From an uncultured Neomegalonema sp. (GTDB lineage Bacteria; Pseudomonadota; Alphaproteobacteria; Rhodobacterales; Rhodobacteraceae), in the NCBI GenBank assembly GCA_937911325.1, contig CALDSD010000068.1, forward strand, positions 106,989 to 170,988: a DNA stretch of 64,000 nt, given 5' to 3'. Positions 37,916-46,448 of this stretch are shown in pieces. Position 1 is the stretch's first letter. Each line of letters begins with the position of its first letter. The notes beneath the pieces are model-generated. The model saw only the letters and a list, made by a program, of their open reading frames with translations. It did no database searches and was not told the origin of the DNA. Both the position numbers and the translations under genes were made by a program.

Positions 37916-38423
37916 TCGGGCCCAGATCGTCCCATTCGATTTTGAGCGTCTTGAGCGGCACGCCGAACACCTCCTTGCTGGAGCGCTCGGTCGGGAGACC
38001 GCCGAGTCGTTCATAGAACCGCTGCGCAGCGTCATTGCCGTCCACCAACCAGAGATAGAGCGTGTTCTCGCCAAGCTTGCGAAGCTGGTTCGCGGCCTCG
38101 ATCAGAAGTCTTCCCCCGAGCCCTCCAGATCGGTTGCTCGGCCGGACATGCAGGTTGTCGAGATATGGCGTCGGGCCGTGTTCGGGGCGACGGTAAATCG
38201 CGATAAAGCCGACCACTTAGTCGCCGATCGTCGCAACCAGAATCACCTCGTCCGCGCTCAGTTCGGTTTCCCGCCAATGCCGGGTCAAGTCCGCCAGCGC
38301 GCGATCCCGCAAATAGTCTGCGGGCATCGTATCCTGATAAACGTCCCGCCAACTCGCAGCGTGAACCTCGGCGATCGCCTCAGCGTCCGCGGCGCGCGCT
38401 GGTCGGATCGAAACGGCGCTCAT
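37884..38423 (-). pseudogene. GNAT acetyltransferase interrupted by an in-frame stop
   Basis: Reads as one GNAT frame of about 180 codons with a TAA at 38217-38219. The upstream part (38423 down, MSAVSIRPARAADAEAIAEVH) stops after VATIGD; the downstream part resumes at once as VVGFIAIYRR and keeps the acetyl-CoA motif RSGGLG. The ATG overlaps the TGA of the GST gene by one base, so it was the second gene of an operon. The codon after TAA is GTG, so reinitiation is conceivable, with no clear ribosome binding site. Most likely a nonsense mutation or a sequencing error. The last 32 bp overlap the end of the MaoC gene. Confidence 0.85.
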
Positions 38424-39094
38424 CAGTCCTCGTATTGGTAACGCGGCTCCACCCAGGGCTCTTGCACCGCGGCTGCGCGCCATTTCTCCATCGCGGGATG
38501 AGCGCGCAGGGCGGCGCAGTAGACAGAGGCGGGTTCCGGCAATTCAACAGCGTAAGTCGCAAGGCGATTGGCGACAGGACAAAAGAAGACGTCGGCGACC
38601 GTTAGTCGGCTTCCGAAGAGATACGGCCCTTCCGATGGAAAGCTCTCGCGCGCCCAGGCCCAGAGCGCCGCCAGACGTTCGACATCCTGAAGAACTCCCG
38701 GCGTGACGCCACGGCCCGGATAGTCGCGCTTGAGGTTCATCGGCATGTTCGAGCGCAGCGCCTGATAACCGGAATGCATGTCCGCAGCGAGACATCGCGC
38801 GGCGGCGCGGGCCGCCGCGTCTTCCGGCCAGTGTCCAGCCTTCGGATGCCGCTCTGCGAGAAACTCTACGATGGCGAGGCTGTCCCAGATCATCTGGCGC
38901 CGATCGCCATCCTCGAAAACCAGCGTCGGCACGGTGCGGCTGGGGAAGTGCTCGGTCCGGGCGGCCTCGAACTCGCTCGAATACATCCGAACAAGGTTTT
39001 CCTCGAACGGGATGTCGAACGCTTCCAAGAGCAACCACCCGCGCAACGACCAGGACGAATACGCTTTGTTGCCGATCCAAAGGGTGTAGCTCAT
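38423..39094 (-). CDS. Glutathione S-transferase family protein
   Basis: 223 residues. N-terminal thioredoxin-like domain (YTLWIGNKAYSSWSLRGWLLLEAFDIPFEE, RTVPTLVFEDGDRRQMIWDSLAIVEFLAE) and an all-helical C-terminal domain (from about 95; LFGSRLTVADVFFCPVANRL). The active-site Ser in SSWS is typical of the zeta/theta-like bacterial classes. ATG at 39094 (another at 39097) follows GGAGG. Upstream of the broken GNAT gene, overlapping it by one base. Confidence 0.88.
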   Translation of the reverse strand: MSYTLWIGNKAYSSWSLRGWLLLEAFDIPFEENLVRMYSSEFEAARTEHFPSRTVPTLVFEDGDRRQMIWDSLAIVEFLAERHPKAGHWPEDAAARAAARCLAADMHSGYQALRSNMPMNLKRDYPGRGVTPGVLQDVERLAALWAWARESFPSEGPYLFGSRLTVADVFFCPVANRLATYAVELPEPASVYCAALRAHPAMEKWRAAAVQEPWVEPRYQYED

Positions 39095-39163
39095 CATCGC
39101 CTCCACGTGTCGCTGGCAGTAGGGCGCGCCTCGGCGGGCGAAGTCCAACTCGGTGTTGTGTGG

Positions 39164-40096
39164 TCACCGATCAGAGCTGGTGAATGGTTTGGCGTTGTCG
39201 TTTTCGCTGTCGCCGTCCGAACGCATCACGTCGCGCATGAAGGCGTAGAACCCTTCCACCCGCGCAGACCTCACAGCGTGAGGCGCTCGCAAAAACCAGA
39301 TCGGCGCGTCGGCCTCGGCGAGAACGCCGGGCGCAGCTTCTTCGAGACGGTTGGCCTCCAGATGCTCGGCGACTGCCAGCCGGGACTTCACGACGAGGCC
39401 GAGACCGGCGATCGCGGCGTCCGTCAGGCTGTCTGCGCTTGAGACCGTGATCCGGTTGGCGCCGCTGAAGGACTTGATCTCGCCGTGCGCAGTATGAAGC
39501 CGCCACTGCCTTTGCCAGGGCAGACACACCCAGGCGCGATCGGCGACGTCCGTCGCGGTCTTGGGGCGGCCCGAGCGGTCAAGATAGCTCGGCGCAGCGC
39601 ACAGGATGCGTTGATTGTCGGCGAGCTTGCGCGCCAGCAGCGAACCGTCCGGGAGCGCGCCCACCCGGATCGCGGCGTCAACGCCGTCGTCGGCCAGGTT
39701 CACAAAGCGGTCGGTGGCCAGGAAGTCGAGATGAAGGTCCGGATGCCGAGCAGTGAAGCTCGGAAGTCGAGGCATGACGCTCGTCGCGAGAACCCAGGGG
39801 GGCAGGGTGATCCGCAGCGAACCTCGCAACATGTCGGTTCCGGGTCGAACCGCGCTTTCGGCTGCGCGCAAAGCGTCGAGAGCTGGGCCGAGCCGTTCAA
39901 GATAAACGCGCCCATCCGAGGATAACCGAAAGTGGCGACTGTCCCGGTGAAACAATTTCACCCGGAGGGCGTTCTCGAGTTTGCTCAGGCGATGACTGAC
40001 GGTCGCCGGCGCCAACCCCAGCGCCTCGGCCGCGGCGGAAATCCCGCCACGCTCGACGATGGCCATGAAAGTTTCGAGGTCTGTTACGCTATGCAT
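39164..40096 (-). CDS. LysR-family transcriptional regulator
   Basis: 310 residues. N-terminal HTH (FMAIVERGGISAAAEALGLAPATVSHRLSKLENALRVKLFHR) and effector domain (about 90-300; RGSLRITLPPWVLATSVMPRL). ATG at 40096. It diverges from an MRJP-type secreted protein gene with 116 bp between them, so that gene is the likely target. Confidence 0.88.
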   Translation of the reverse strand: MHSVTDLETFMAIVERGGISAAAEALGLAPATVSHRLSKLENALRVKLFHRDSRHFRLSSDGRVYLERLGPALDALRAAESAVRPGTDMLRGSLRITLPPWVLATSVMPRLPSFTARHPDLHLDFLATDRFVNLADDGVDAAIRVGALPDGSLLARKLADNQRILCAAPSYLDRSGRPKTATDVADRAWVCLPWQRQWRLHTAHGEIKSFSGANRITVSSADSLTDAAIAGLGLVVKSRLAVAEHLEANRLEEAAPGVLAEADAPIWFLRAPHAVRSARVEGFYAFMRDVMRSDGDSENDNAKPFTSSDR

Positions 40097-40212
40097 TCGA
40101 AAATTCCGAAAGATGCCTTCGATCTTCAGCAGGTCGCCCCGCGCTCGTCCAGAGGGTATCGCGCAGGCGTGCCGATGCATCGGCCTTGCTGGTTCGACAT
40201 GGAGAGGATTTG

Positions 40213-41286
40213 ATGAAGCGCGTCTTTTTGAGTTTGGCGGCCGCCGCCATGATCGCTTCGCCGGCGGTCGCAGAAATCGAGACGGTCGCGACGTTCGAGC
40301 GTGATACGCCGCCAGGGAACATCGCCATTGGTCCCGATGGCCGGATCTTCATGAGCCTGCATGAGTTCTATGGGCCGGCGACGCGGGTCGTCGAGGTCCT
40401 GGACGGCGGCGCGACGAAACCGTACCCGACGCCGGAATGGGCAGGAGCGCCGGTCGGGGATGGTCCAGGCCTGAAAGGCGTTCTTGGTCTGAATGTCGAT
40501 CGAGAGGGCGTGTTATGGCTGCTCGACGGCGCCGCCGAGGGACGCGTGGGGCGTCTGGTCGCCTGGGATACGAAGGCCGAGCAACTGCATCGGATCATCT
40601 ATCTCGGCGCGCCGATCTCTCGTCCGGATAGTTTCCTGAACGATCTTGCGATCGATCGCGAGAATGAGGCGGTCTACGTCACCGACACGGCTTCGGCGGA
40701 GACCTCGGCGCTGATCGTTGTCGACCTGAAGACCGGTCGGGCGCGGCGGGTGCTGGAAGGATCGGCGTTCACGCGGCCGGAGGACGTCGACATGGTCATT
40801 GACGAGCGCGTGATCACCCTGGGGAATGCGCCGGCGCGGATCGGCGCGAACCCGATCACCGTCGATCCGACGAATGAGTGGGTGTACTTCGCCCCGATGT
40901 CCGGAACCGCGATGTACCGCGTTCGGACCGCGGATCTGCTGGACGAAGACCTGACCGCCGCCGAACTTGAAGCGCGGGTCGAGCGTTACGGCGACAAACC
41001 GATCTCGGATGGCTCGGCCGTCGACACGGGCGGCAACGTCTACATCACCGCGATCACCGAAGATGCGATCGGCGTTGTGCGTCCCGACGGCTCCTACGAG
41101 ACGCTTTATCAAGACGACGCCTATTCCTGGCCCGACGGCTTTGCGATCGGCGCGGACGGCAAGATTTACGTGACGATCAATGAGCTGCACCGCTCGCCGC
41201 CCTTGAACGGCGGCGAGGACGGATCGCTGGGCGAGTTCAAGTTGTTGCGCTTTGATCCGCTCGCCCCGGCGGTTCAAGGTCGCTAG
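40213..41286 (+). CDS. Exported major royal jelly protein (MRJP/yellow)-family protein
   Basis: 357 residues with a signal peptide (KRVFLSLAAAAMIASPAVAE). Six-bladed-propeller-like MRJP fold: NIAIGPDGRIFMSLHEF, DSFLNDLAIDRENEAVYVTDTASAE, ANPITVDPTNEWVYFAPMSGTAMYRV, SWPDGFAIGADGKIYVTINELHR. Bacterial members are often called L-dopachrome tautomerase-related; function is unproven. ATG at 40213 follows GGAGAGGA. Probably regulated by the divergent LysR. The gene stops just before a 9-bp hairpin at the apt 3' end. Confidence 0.85.
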   Translation: MKRVFLSLAAAAMIASPAVAEIETVATFERDTPPGNIAIGPDGRIFMSLHEFYGPATRVVEVLDGGATKPYPTPEWAGAPVGDGPGLKGVLGLNVDREGVLWLLDGAAEGRVGRLVAWDTKAEQLHRIIYLGAPISRPDSFLNDLAIDRENEAVYVTDTASAETSALIVVDLKTGRARRVLEGSAFTRPEDVDMVIDERVITLGNAPARIGANPITVDPTNEWVYFAPMSGTAMYRVRTADLLDEDLTAAELEARVERYGDKPISDGSAVDTGGNVYITAITEDAIGVVRPDGSYETLYQDDAYSWPDGFAIGADGKIYVTINELHRSPPLNGGEDGSLGEFKLLRFDPLAPAVQGR

Positions 41287-41302
41287 GGCCAAGCGCTCAA
41301 GT

Positions 41303-41330
41303 CTTCGAGGGGCGCTAGTGGCCCTCGAAG
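41303..41330. repeat. Inverted repeat over the apt stop codon
   Basis: CTTCGAGGG (41303-41311) and CCCTCGAAG (41322-41330) are a perfect 9-bp inverted repeat with a 10-nt loop, spanning the end of apt between convergent genes. No T-run follows on either strand, so a terminator role is only possible. Confidence 0.5.
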
Positions 41331-41842
41331 GCGACCAGGGCCTCGACCTCGACGCCGGCGCTGCGGATCCGATCCGCGCCGCCGAGTTCAGGCAGGTCGA
41401 TCACGGCGGCGAACCCCGTGACCTCGGCGTTCAGGCGGCGGATCAGGTTGACGCCGGCCAGCCCGGTTCCGCCCGTTGCGATCAGATCATCCACCAGGAA
41501 AACCCGTTGACCGGGACCGACGGCGTCTGAGTGGATCTCGAGCGCGGCCGTGCCGTACTCAAGTTCGTACTCCTCGAAGATCGTGTCGCCGGGCAGCTTG
41601 CCCTTTTTCCGCAGCAGAGTGACGCCCAGGCCAAGCTTCTCGGCGATGGCGCCGGCCAAGACAAACCCGCGCGCGTCATAGCCGGCGATATGATCGGGTC
41701 GGCCGACGCGCGCGATCTCGACCAGACGCGAGATGGTTTCTCGAAACCCGTCCGGATGCGCGAACAACGTCGTGACGTCCCGGAACATGATCCCGGGTTT
41801 GGGAAAGTCCGGGATCGTGCGGATATGGTCTTTCAGGTTCAT
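41315..41842 (-). CDS. apt: Adenine phosphoribosyltransferase
   Basis: 175 residues. Salvages adenine to AMP using PRPP. Signatures: IPDFPKPGIMFRDVTTLF, HIAGYDARGFVLAGAIA, LRKKGKLPG, YELEYGTAALEIH and the PRPP loop VFLVDDLIATGGTG. ATG overlaps the mtnP stop (four bases, ATGA), so the two are coupled; MtnP releases adenine that Apt recycles. Confidence 0.96.
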   Translation of the reverse strand: MNLKDHIRTIPDFPKPGIMFRDVTTLFAHPDGFRETISRLVEIARVGRPDHIAGYDARGFVLAGAIAEKLGLGVTLLRKKGKLPGDTIFEEYELEYGTAALEIHSDAVGPGQRVFLVDDLIATGGTGLAGVNLIRRLNAEVTGFAAVIDLPELGGADRIRSAGVEVEALVAFEGH

Positions 41843-42723
41843 GCTGTCTCTCCCAAAACCCGCCCAGCGACCGTTTGGAGCTTTGCAATCATCGCGGGAT
41901 CGCGCGCATCAGGCGCGGTGATGATCGCGGCGTCCAGCGCGCGATCGCATGCGTGCGGGCACGGCGCCCGCTCCCCTGCCAAAAGGGGCGGCAATTGACG
42001 AACGAGACTACGGGCGTTGTCGGCGTTGCCTCGGAGAACCGCGACGATGGCGGCGACGTCGACATTGTCATGGTCTGGATGCCAGCAGTCGTAATCGGTG
42101 ACCATGGCCACGCCGGCGTAGCAAAGCTCGGCCTCGCGCGCGAGCTTGGCCTCCGGCATGTTGGTCATGCCGATCACGTCGCAGCCCCAGACCTCGCGGT
42201 AGAGCTTGCTTTCGGCCAGCGTCGAGAACTGCGGACCCTCCATGGCGAGATACGTTCCGCCGCGATGAACCGTGACGCCAGTCGCCTCCGCCGCGGTCGC
42301 CGCGATCTCGGCCAGGCGCGGGCAGACAGGGTGGGCGAAACCGACATGCGCGACGAGGCCTGCGCCGAAGAAGCTCTTTTCGCGCGCGAAGGTCCGGTCG
42401 ATGAACTGATCCACGATCACGAAGTCGCCCGGCGCCATCTCCTCTCGGAAGGAGCCGCAGGCGGAGACCGAGATCGCATCGGTGACGCCAAGCTGTTTCA
42501 GCGCATCGATGTTGGCTCGGTAGTTTATGCTGGTCGGCGACTGCACGTGTCCGCGTCCGTGCCGCGGCAAGAAGGCGAGGCGTAGCCCGTCGAGCGTCCC
42601 GGTCAGCACCTGATCCGACGGCGCCCCCCAGGGCGTCTCGACCGTGCGCCACTCGGCGTCGTCCAGCCCGGCGATCTCGTAGACCCCGCTGCCGCCGATA
42701 ACGCCCACCACTGTTTCCGCCAT
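41839..42723 (-). CDS. mtnP: S-methyl-5'-thioadenosine phosphorylase
   Basis: 294 residues. Cleaves methylthioadenosine to adenine and methylthioribose 1-phosphate. PNP-family features: VGVIGGSGVYEI, LPRHGRGHVQSPTSINYRANI, SACGSFREEMAPGDFVIVDQFID, TYLAMEGPQFSTLAES, GMTNMPEAKLAREAELCYAG. Start at 42723 preceded by GAGAGCGG. Coupled to apt, giving a two-gene adenine salvage unit. Confidence 0.94.
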   Translation of the reverse strand: MAETVVGVIGGSGVYEIAGLDDAEWRTVETPWGAPSDQVLTGTLDGLRLAFLPRHGRGHVQSPTSINYRANIDALKQLGVTDAISVSACGSFREEMAPGDFVIVDQFIDRTFAREKSFFGAGLVAHVGFAHPVCPRLAEIAATAAEATGVTVHRGGTYLAMEGPQFSTLAESKLYREVWGCDVIGMTNMPEAKLAREAELCYAGVAMVTDYDCWHPDHDNVDVAAIVAVLRGNADNARSLVRQLPPLLAGERAPCPHACDRALDAAIITAPDARDPAMIAKLQTVAGRVLGETA

Positions 42724-42808
42724 GCCGCCGCTCTCCGCTCGCATCTTCTACATGCGGCAACCTAAAGCGAGCCGGCTGCGTTTGGACAGAGGGTTTGGAT
42801 CGGCGACT

Positions 42809-42837
42809 GAAAAGACCGCGACGGTCTCCCGTCGCGG
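42809..42837 (-). terminator. Terminator after the CpxP-like gene
   Basis: CCGCGACGG (42816-42824) and CCGTCGCGG (42829-42837) form a 9-bp stem with a 4-nt loop; on the minus strand it is followed by TCTTTTC. It ends the sigma/anti-sigma/CpxP-like unit. Confidence 0.78.
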
Positions 42838-42872
42838 CCGTGAGCCGGCGCAGTCTTGACGCGGGGCCGCGG

Positions 42873-43355
42873 CTAGTCTTCGTGCCGAATGGCGTCGAGC
42901 TGAGCCCGTTGCTCCGGGGTGAGCTCGTTGCGGATCTCAATCAGCAGCCGCACGTATTTGCGTTTGGTTTCGCTCTCGACGGTCAGAAGGTTGTCGACAA
43001 GCGGTAGAATGGCGTCGGCGTCCATTGGTTCTTCCTGAAGCAGCCTCATCAGCTCGCCATGGTCGCGCGCGGCCTTCAACTCCATCCGGGTGACTTCCGC
43101 CTGAATGTCGACGACGCGATCAATGAGCGCGTCGCGTTGAGCGTCCGTCAGGCCGAGCTCGGCTGAATGCTCCAGAACCAGCTCTGGCTCAAACAGGAAC
43201 TCCGCAAACGGGTCGTCCTCGTCCTCATCTTCTTCTTCGACATGGTCGACGAGCGTGACCTCGATTGGTTCGTCAGACCAGGCGAGCGTCGGAGCGGCGA
43301 CGACAGCGCCCAAGCCAAGCGCTGCGATGAGAAGACAGTGTTTCGGCTCGATCAT
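42873..43355 (-). CDS. CpxP/Spy-like periplasmic sensor protein with acidic tract
   Basis: 160 residues with a signal peptide (HCLLIAALGLGAVVAAPTLAWS). Directly after it comes an acidic cluster, HVEEEDEDEDDP, then helices with two LTxxQ-type motifs (LTDAQRDAL, LTPEQRAQL) typical of Spy/CpxP/ZraP periplasmic proteins. The acidic stretch might bind cations, which is inference. The ATG overlaps the stop of the anti-sigma-like gene (ATGA). Third gene of a sigma-factor operon, so probably an envelope or metal stress sensor. Confidence 0.75.
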   Translation of the reverse strand: MIEPKHCLLIAALGLGAVVAAPTLAWSDEPIEVTLVDHVEEEDEDEDDPFAEFLFEPELVLEHSAELGLTDAQRDALIDRVVDIQAEVTRMELKAARDHGELMRLLQEEPMDADAILPLVDNLLTVESETKRKYVRLLIEIRNELTPEQRAQLDAIRHED

Positions 43356-43648
43356 GAATCGGTCCTCTTCGGTTTCGGAACGGTGGGGAGACGGGCGCCG
43401 GCTTTCGGCGGCGCCAAGGCGGCGGTGTAGTTCGGCAAGACGATTGCGTAGTTCGGGGCGGTGGGCGCTGGCGAGACCAACACCGCTCCGATCGGGGCGC
43501 CGAACGCCAGCAAAAGCGCCGCCACCGCGATCGGGCGCACGCGCCGCCGCGCCGGTTTGAACTCGAGCACGGCGTCGATGGCGGGCGCGTCGACGCGCGT
43601 TTGGCGCGCCAGGGCTTTGAGTTGCAGATCCTCGCGGTCAGAGGTCAT
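43352..43648 (-). CDS. Small membrane protein, probable anti-sigma factor
   Basis: 98 residues. Cytoplasmic N-terminus (about 1-35), a single transmembrane segment (IAVAALLLAFGAPIGAVLV, about 40-58), and a short Pro/Ala-rich periplasmic tail. The layout and the overlap of 11 bp with the ECF sigma gene on one side and 4 bp with a CpxP-like gene on the other fit a membrane-bound anti-sigma factor, but no zinc-binding ZAS motif or named domain is seen. Confidence 0.65.
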   Translation of the reverse strand: MTSDREDLQLKALARQTRVDAPAIDAVLEFKPARRRVRPIAVAALLLAFGAPIGAVLVSPAPTAPNYAIVLPNYTAALAPPKAGARLPTVPKPKRTDS

Positions 43649-44165
43649 CGCCGCTCTCCTCGATTTTCAGAAGCGCCCGCAGGCGGGACTTGGCCAGCGC
43701 GTAATGCCGGCTGGCGGCGCCGCGCGACATTCCCAGAACCTCCGCGGCTTCGGTCACGGTCAGATCATGGGTCAGAACCAATTGCGCCACCGCGCGTTGG
43801 CGCTGGGGAAGCTTGATGAAGGCGTGATCAATCCGTCGCGCCGTCGCCGACGTCTCTTGCCCGCCGTCCACGCCCAGCGTCGCCGCGGTTTCGATCGGCG
43901 CGGTGAGCAGGTTTCGGAACGCCGCTTTTCGGCGTGTCGCTCTGGCGGTGAGACGGATCACGCCAAACAGGAACGTCTTGAACGACGACTGTCCCGAGTG
44001 TCGCGCGCGCCCTTCGAGGATCGCCAGATAGCTGTCATGCAATGCTTCCATCGCGCTTTCCCGATCTCCACGGCAGCAGCTGAGCGACCAGCGCCAGGCG
44101 TCGGGATGCGCCGCGTCGAGGCGCGCACGCATCTGCGATCCTGATCTGGCGCTGTCGTCGAACAT
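43638..44165 (-). CDS. ECF-type RNA polymerase sigma factor
   Basis: 175 residues. Region 2 (about 30-75; ALHDSYLAILEGRARHSGQSSFKTFLFGVI) and region 4 with a helix-turn-helix (about 125-170; LTVTEAAEVLGMSRGAASRHYALAKSRLRALL). Region 2 is short and divergent, and no group is assigned. First gene of the unit with a membrane anti-sigma-like and a CpxP-like protein, a common arrangement for envelope-stress sensing. ATG at 44165. Confidence 0.85.
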   Translation of the reverse strand: MFDDSARSGSQMRARLDAAHPDAWRWSLSCCRGDRESAMEALHDSYLAILEGRARHSGQSSFKTFLFGVIRLTARATRRKAAFRNLLTAPIETAATLGVDGGQETSATARRIDHAFIKLPQRQRAVAQLVLTHDLTVTEAAEVLGMSRGAASRHYALAKSRLRALLKIEESGDDL

Positions 44166-44274
44166 GAGCCGTCATCTTCTTGCTTTGACGGGCGATGCGT
44201 TCTCCCGCCCTCCAAGAGATGAGTGTCGCGAAGAAGGATTTTGTATGAAGCGCGTAGGGAGAAAAGTCTGCTGA

Positions 44275-45606
44275 CTAGTGCTCGAGAGCCGCTTTCAGGA
44301 CGCGGCGCGTGTTTTCGCCGGCGATCAGACGCAGCTTCTCCGCCGGGAAGATGGGCGCGCCGTCGGCGTCTCGGCGCTCGGCGAGCGCGGCCAGCAGCCA
44401 GCTGAGACCGGTCACGTCGAACGGCGTCATGGTCGCGCCGTCGAAATCGGAGCCGATCGCCACGTGTTCATAAGGATCGAAACGACCGTACCGGTCTTCC
44501 ATCTCCTCGACGAACTCCGCCGGTTTCAGGGCGTCGATCACAGCGACGAACGCGTCGACGATGCGGGTCATCTTGCTCTCGAACGGATCCTTCAGGTCAA
44601 AGCCGATGGCCTCCATCCAGACGCCCACGCCGATCACCCCGCCTGTGGAAACCACCGCGCGGATATCGGCGTCGCGCAGGTTGCGTTCGACCCGATGGGC
44701 CGCGCGCACGCCGGCATGGCTCACAATCAGAGGCCGTGGCCGTTCGCCTGCGACCAGAGCGAGACCTGCGGCTTCTCGGATCATCGCCGGCGAGGCGTGC
44801 GCCATGTCGACCGCGACGCCGTGCTCGAAACAGGTGGTCAAGGCGATCCGGCCAGCGCGGCTTAGGCCCTTGCGGCCGTGACAGTCCTCGCTGGCGCCGC
44901 CCAAACCGTTTGAAAACCGGTGCGTAGGGGCGATCATGCGATAACCGGCGGCGCGCAGAGCGTTGATCTCCGCCTCGATCGCAGCCCTGCTGTCATCGGG
45001 TTCGATCCAGTGCACGCCCTCCAGGCTGAGCATCACGCCGAGCTTCTTGTCGGCGCCAGTATGGTTCAGAGAGGTGAGATCGCCGGCGCTGTAGATCGGG
45101 CGCAGCCGCGCGTCGCGATCCGAGAGGATCATCTGATTGAAGCGTTCGGCCAGACGAAAGGCGCGGCCGCGGCGCAAGTGGCTCTTGCCCCGGCGGAGCC
45201 TGTCGAGCCATTGGCTTGGAAACAGCGCGTCGCTCTGGTCGATGCTCTCACAAGACACGCAGAGCTGCTGCTCGGAGTTCTTCATCGGCAAAGGCGTCCA
45301 GGTTGGTCCGCCGAACACCTGTAGACCGACGCGCGCGTCGAACAGGCGCGGAAGATCCATGTGACCGCTGGAACGCGGCCTCCAAGGGTCCACGCCCCAC
45401 AGAAGCGTGTCGGAATGGAAATCCGCCAGGAACAGACCTTCGGGGAAAAGCCGTTCAATTTCAGCGTGGTATGTGAGGTCTCGCCGGTCGCACCCATTGG
45501 ATGCTCGATCGGCGACACGCGCGAGCCAACCGGTCAGCCCTTGGGGTAAGGGACCGGATGGATCGCCGCGAAACGCGGCTCCGATAGGAAGCTCATTCGC
45601 GCTCAT
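44275..45606 (-). CDS. Membrane dipeptidase (peptidase M19)
   Basis: 443 residues. M19 signatures: the zinc HxD at His64/Asp66 in LADFHSDTLLW, the bridging Glu in MLSLEGVHWI, the later His in IVSHAGVRAAHRVERNL, and HVAIGSDFDGA. Unlike the partial M19 gene at the window start, this one keeps the metal ligands, so it should be an active dipeptidase. No signal peptide is evident, so it is likely cytoplasmic. ATG at 45606. Confidence 0.88.
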   Translation of the reverse strand: MSANELPIGAAFRGDPSGPLPQGLTGWLARVADRASNGCDRRDLTYHAEIERLFPEGLFLADFHSDTLLWGVDPWRPRSSGHMDLPRLFDARVGLQVFGGPTWTPLPMKNSEQQLCVSCESIDQSDALFPSQWLDRLRRGKSHLRRGRAFRLAERFNQMILSDRDARLRPIYSAGDLTSLNHTGADKKLGVMLSLEGVHWIEPDDSRAAIEAEINALRAAGYRMIAPTHRFSNGLGGASEDCHGRKGLSRAGRIALTTCFEHGVAVDMAHASPAMIREAAGLALVAGERPRPLIVSHAGVRAAHRVERNLRDADIRAVVSTGGVIGVGVWMEAIGFDLKDPFESKMTRIVDAFVAVIDALKPAEFVEEMEDRYGRFDPYEHVAIGSDFDGATMTPFDVTGLSWLLAALAERRDADGAPIFPAEKLRLIAGENTRRVLKAALEH

Positions 45607-45707
45607 GCCATTGATATTGCCGCGAAAGTGTTACTGTTCCATGCCTATTGTCGAGATTGTCAGGTCTGCGCGATCTCCAGCAGGCAAAACCGCGAGCGCA
45701 TTGGTGA

Positions 45708-46331
45708 TCAAACCGCCTGTGGCCGGGGCATTGAAAAGGTCTCGGTGATCGCTGCGTAATCCATATATCCAAGCCGGGCCAATGGCTTGTAGCTTTTGAC
45801 GTCGATCTTGCCGTCCTTGATCACACTGTCGTCGATATGGATCCCGACCACTTCGCCCAGCACCAGTCCGTTGGTGTAGTCCGGGTCGGGCGACGGCAAC
45901 TCGACCCGTTGCATGAACCGACATTCGAAGGCCACTGGGCTTTCGGCCACCCGCGGCGGCTGAACGATCTCGCAAGCGGCTTTGGTCAGCCCGGCCCGTT
46001 CGTACTCGTCGACGCCGGCCGGATAGGGCGCGGCGGACGCGTTCATGGCGTCTTTCAGCGCCAGGGGGGCGACATTGATGACGAACTCGCGGGTTTCCAG
46101 GACGTTCCGCAGCGTATCTTTGTTGAGATCCTCCGCCGGCTTCTTGCCATAGGCCGCGAACATGAGGATCTGCGGGGCTTCAGACACCGCATTGAAAAAG
46201 CTGAAAGGTGCGAGGTTGGCGCGTCCGTCGGCGTCGAGCGTCGACACCCAGGCGATCGGCCGCGGCGCGACGAGCGCCTTGAATGGGTTATGGGCGAGAC
46301 CGTGCGGGTCGTGGGCAGGGCGGTAGAACAC
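45708..46331 (-). CDS. Flavin reductase-like domain protein
   Basis: 207 residues. FMN-binding split barrel of the flavin-reductase group: LVAPRPIAWVSTLDADGRANLAPFSFFNAVSEAPQILMFA, VLETREFVINVAPL, with substrate region LVLGEVVGIHIDDSV. Start GTG at 46331 follows GGAG by 6 bp; TTG at 46337 is an alternative. Catalyses NAD(P)H-dependent flavin reduction, or acts without a partner in some decarboxylation systems. Stands alone, about 100 bp from the M19 gene. Confidence 0.84.
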   Translation of the reverse strand: MFYRPAHDPHGLAHNPFKALVAPRPIAWVSTLDADGRANLAPFSFFNAVSEAPQILMFAAYGKKPAEDLNKDTLRNVLETREFVINVAPLALKDAMNASAAPYPAGVDEYERAGLTKAACEIVQPPRVAESPVAFECRFMQRVELPSPDPDYTNGLVLGEVVGIHIDDSVIKDGKIDVKSYKPLARLGYMDYAAITETFSMPRPQAV

Positions 46332-46448
46332 GCGCAACTCCGTTGATCATTCAGGAAATATTGCTCCGGTGGCGATATAGACCGTTTCGCGTCCGCATGT
46401 TACCCGCGGCGAACTGAATGCTGGCGAGTTGGTAAGCGAGGCGGGCCC

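Noticed and set aside
38217..38219. Programmed recoding (stop readthrough) in the GNAT gene
   Set aside because: No slippery site, selenocysteine structure or other recoding signal is visible; a simple nonsense mutation or read error is more likely.
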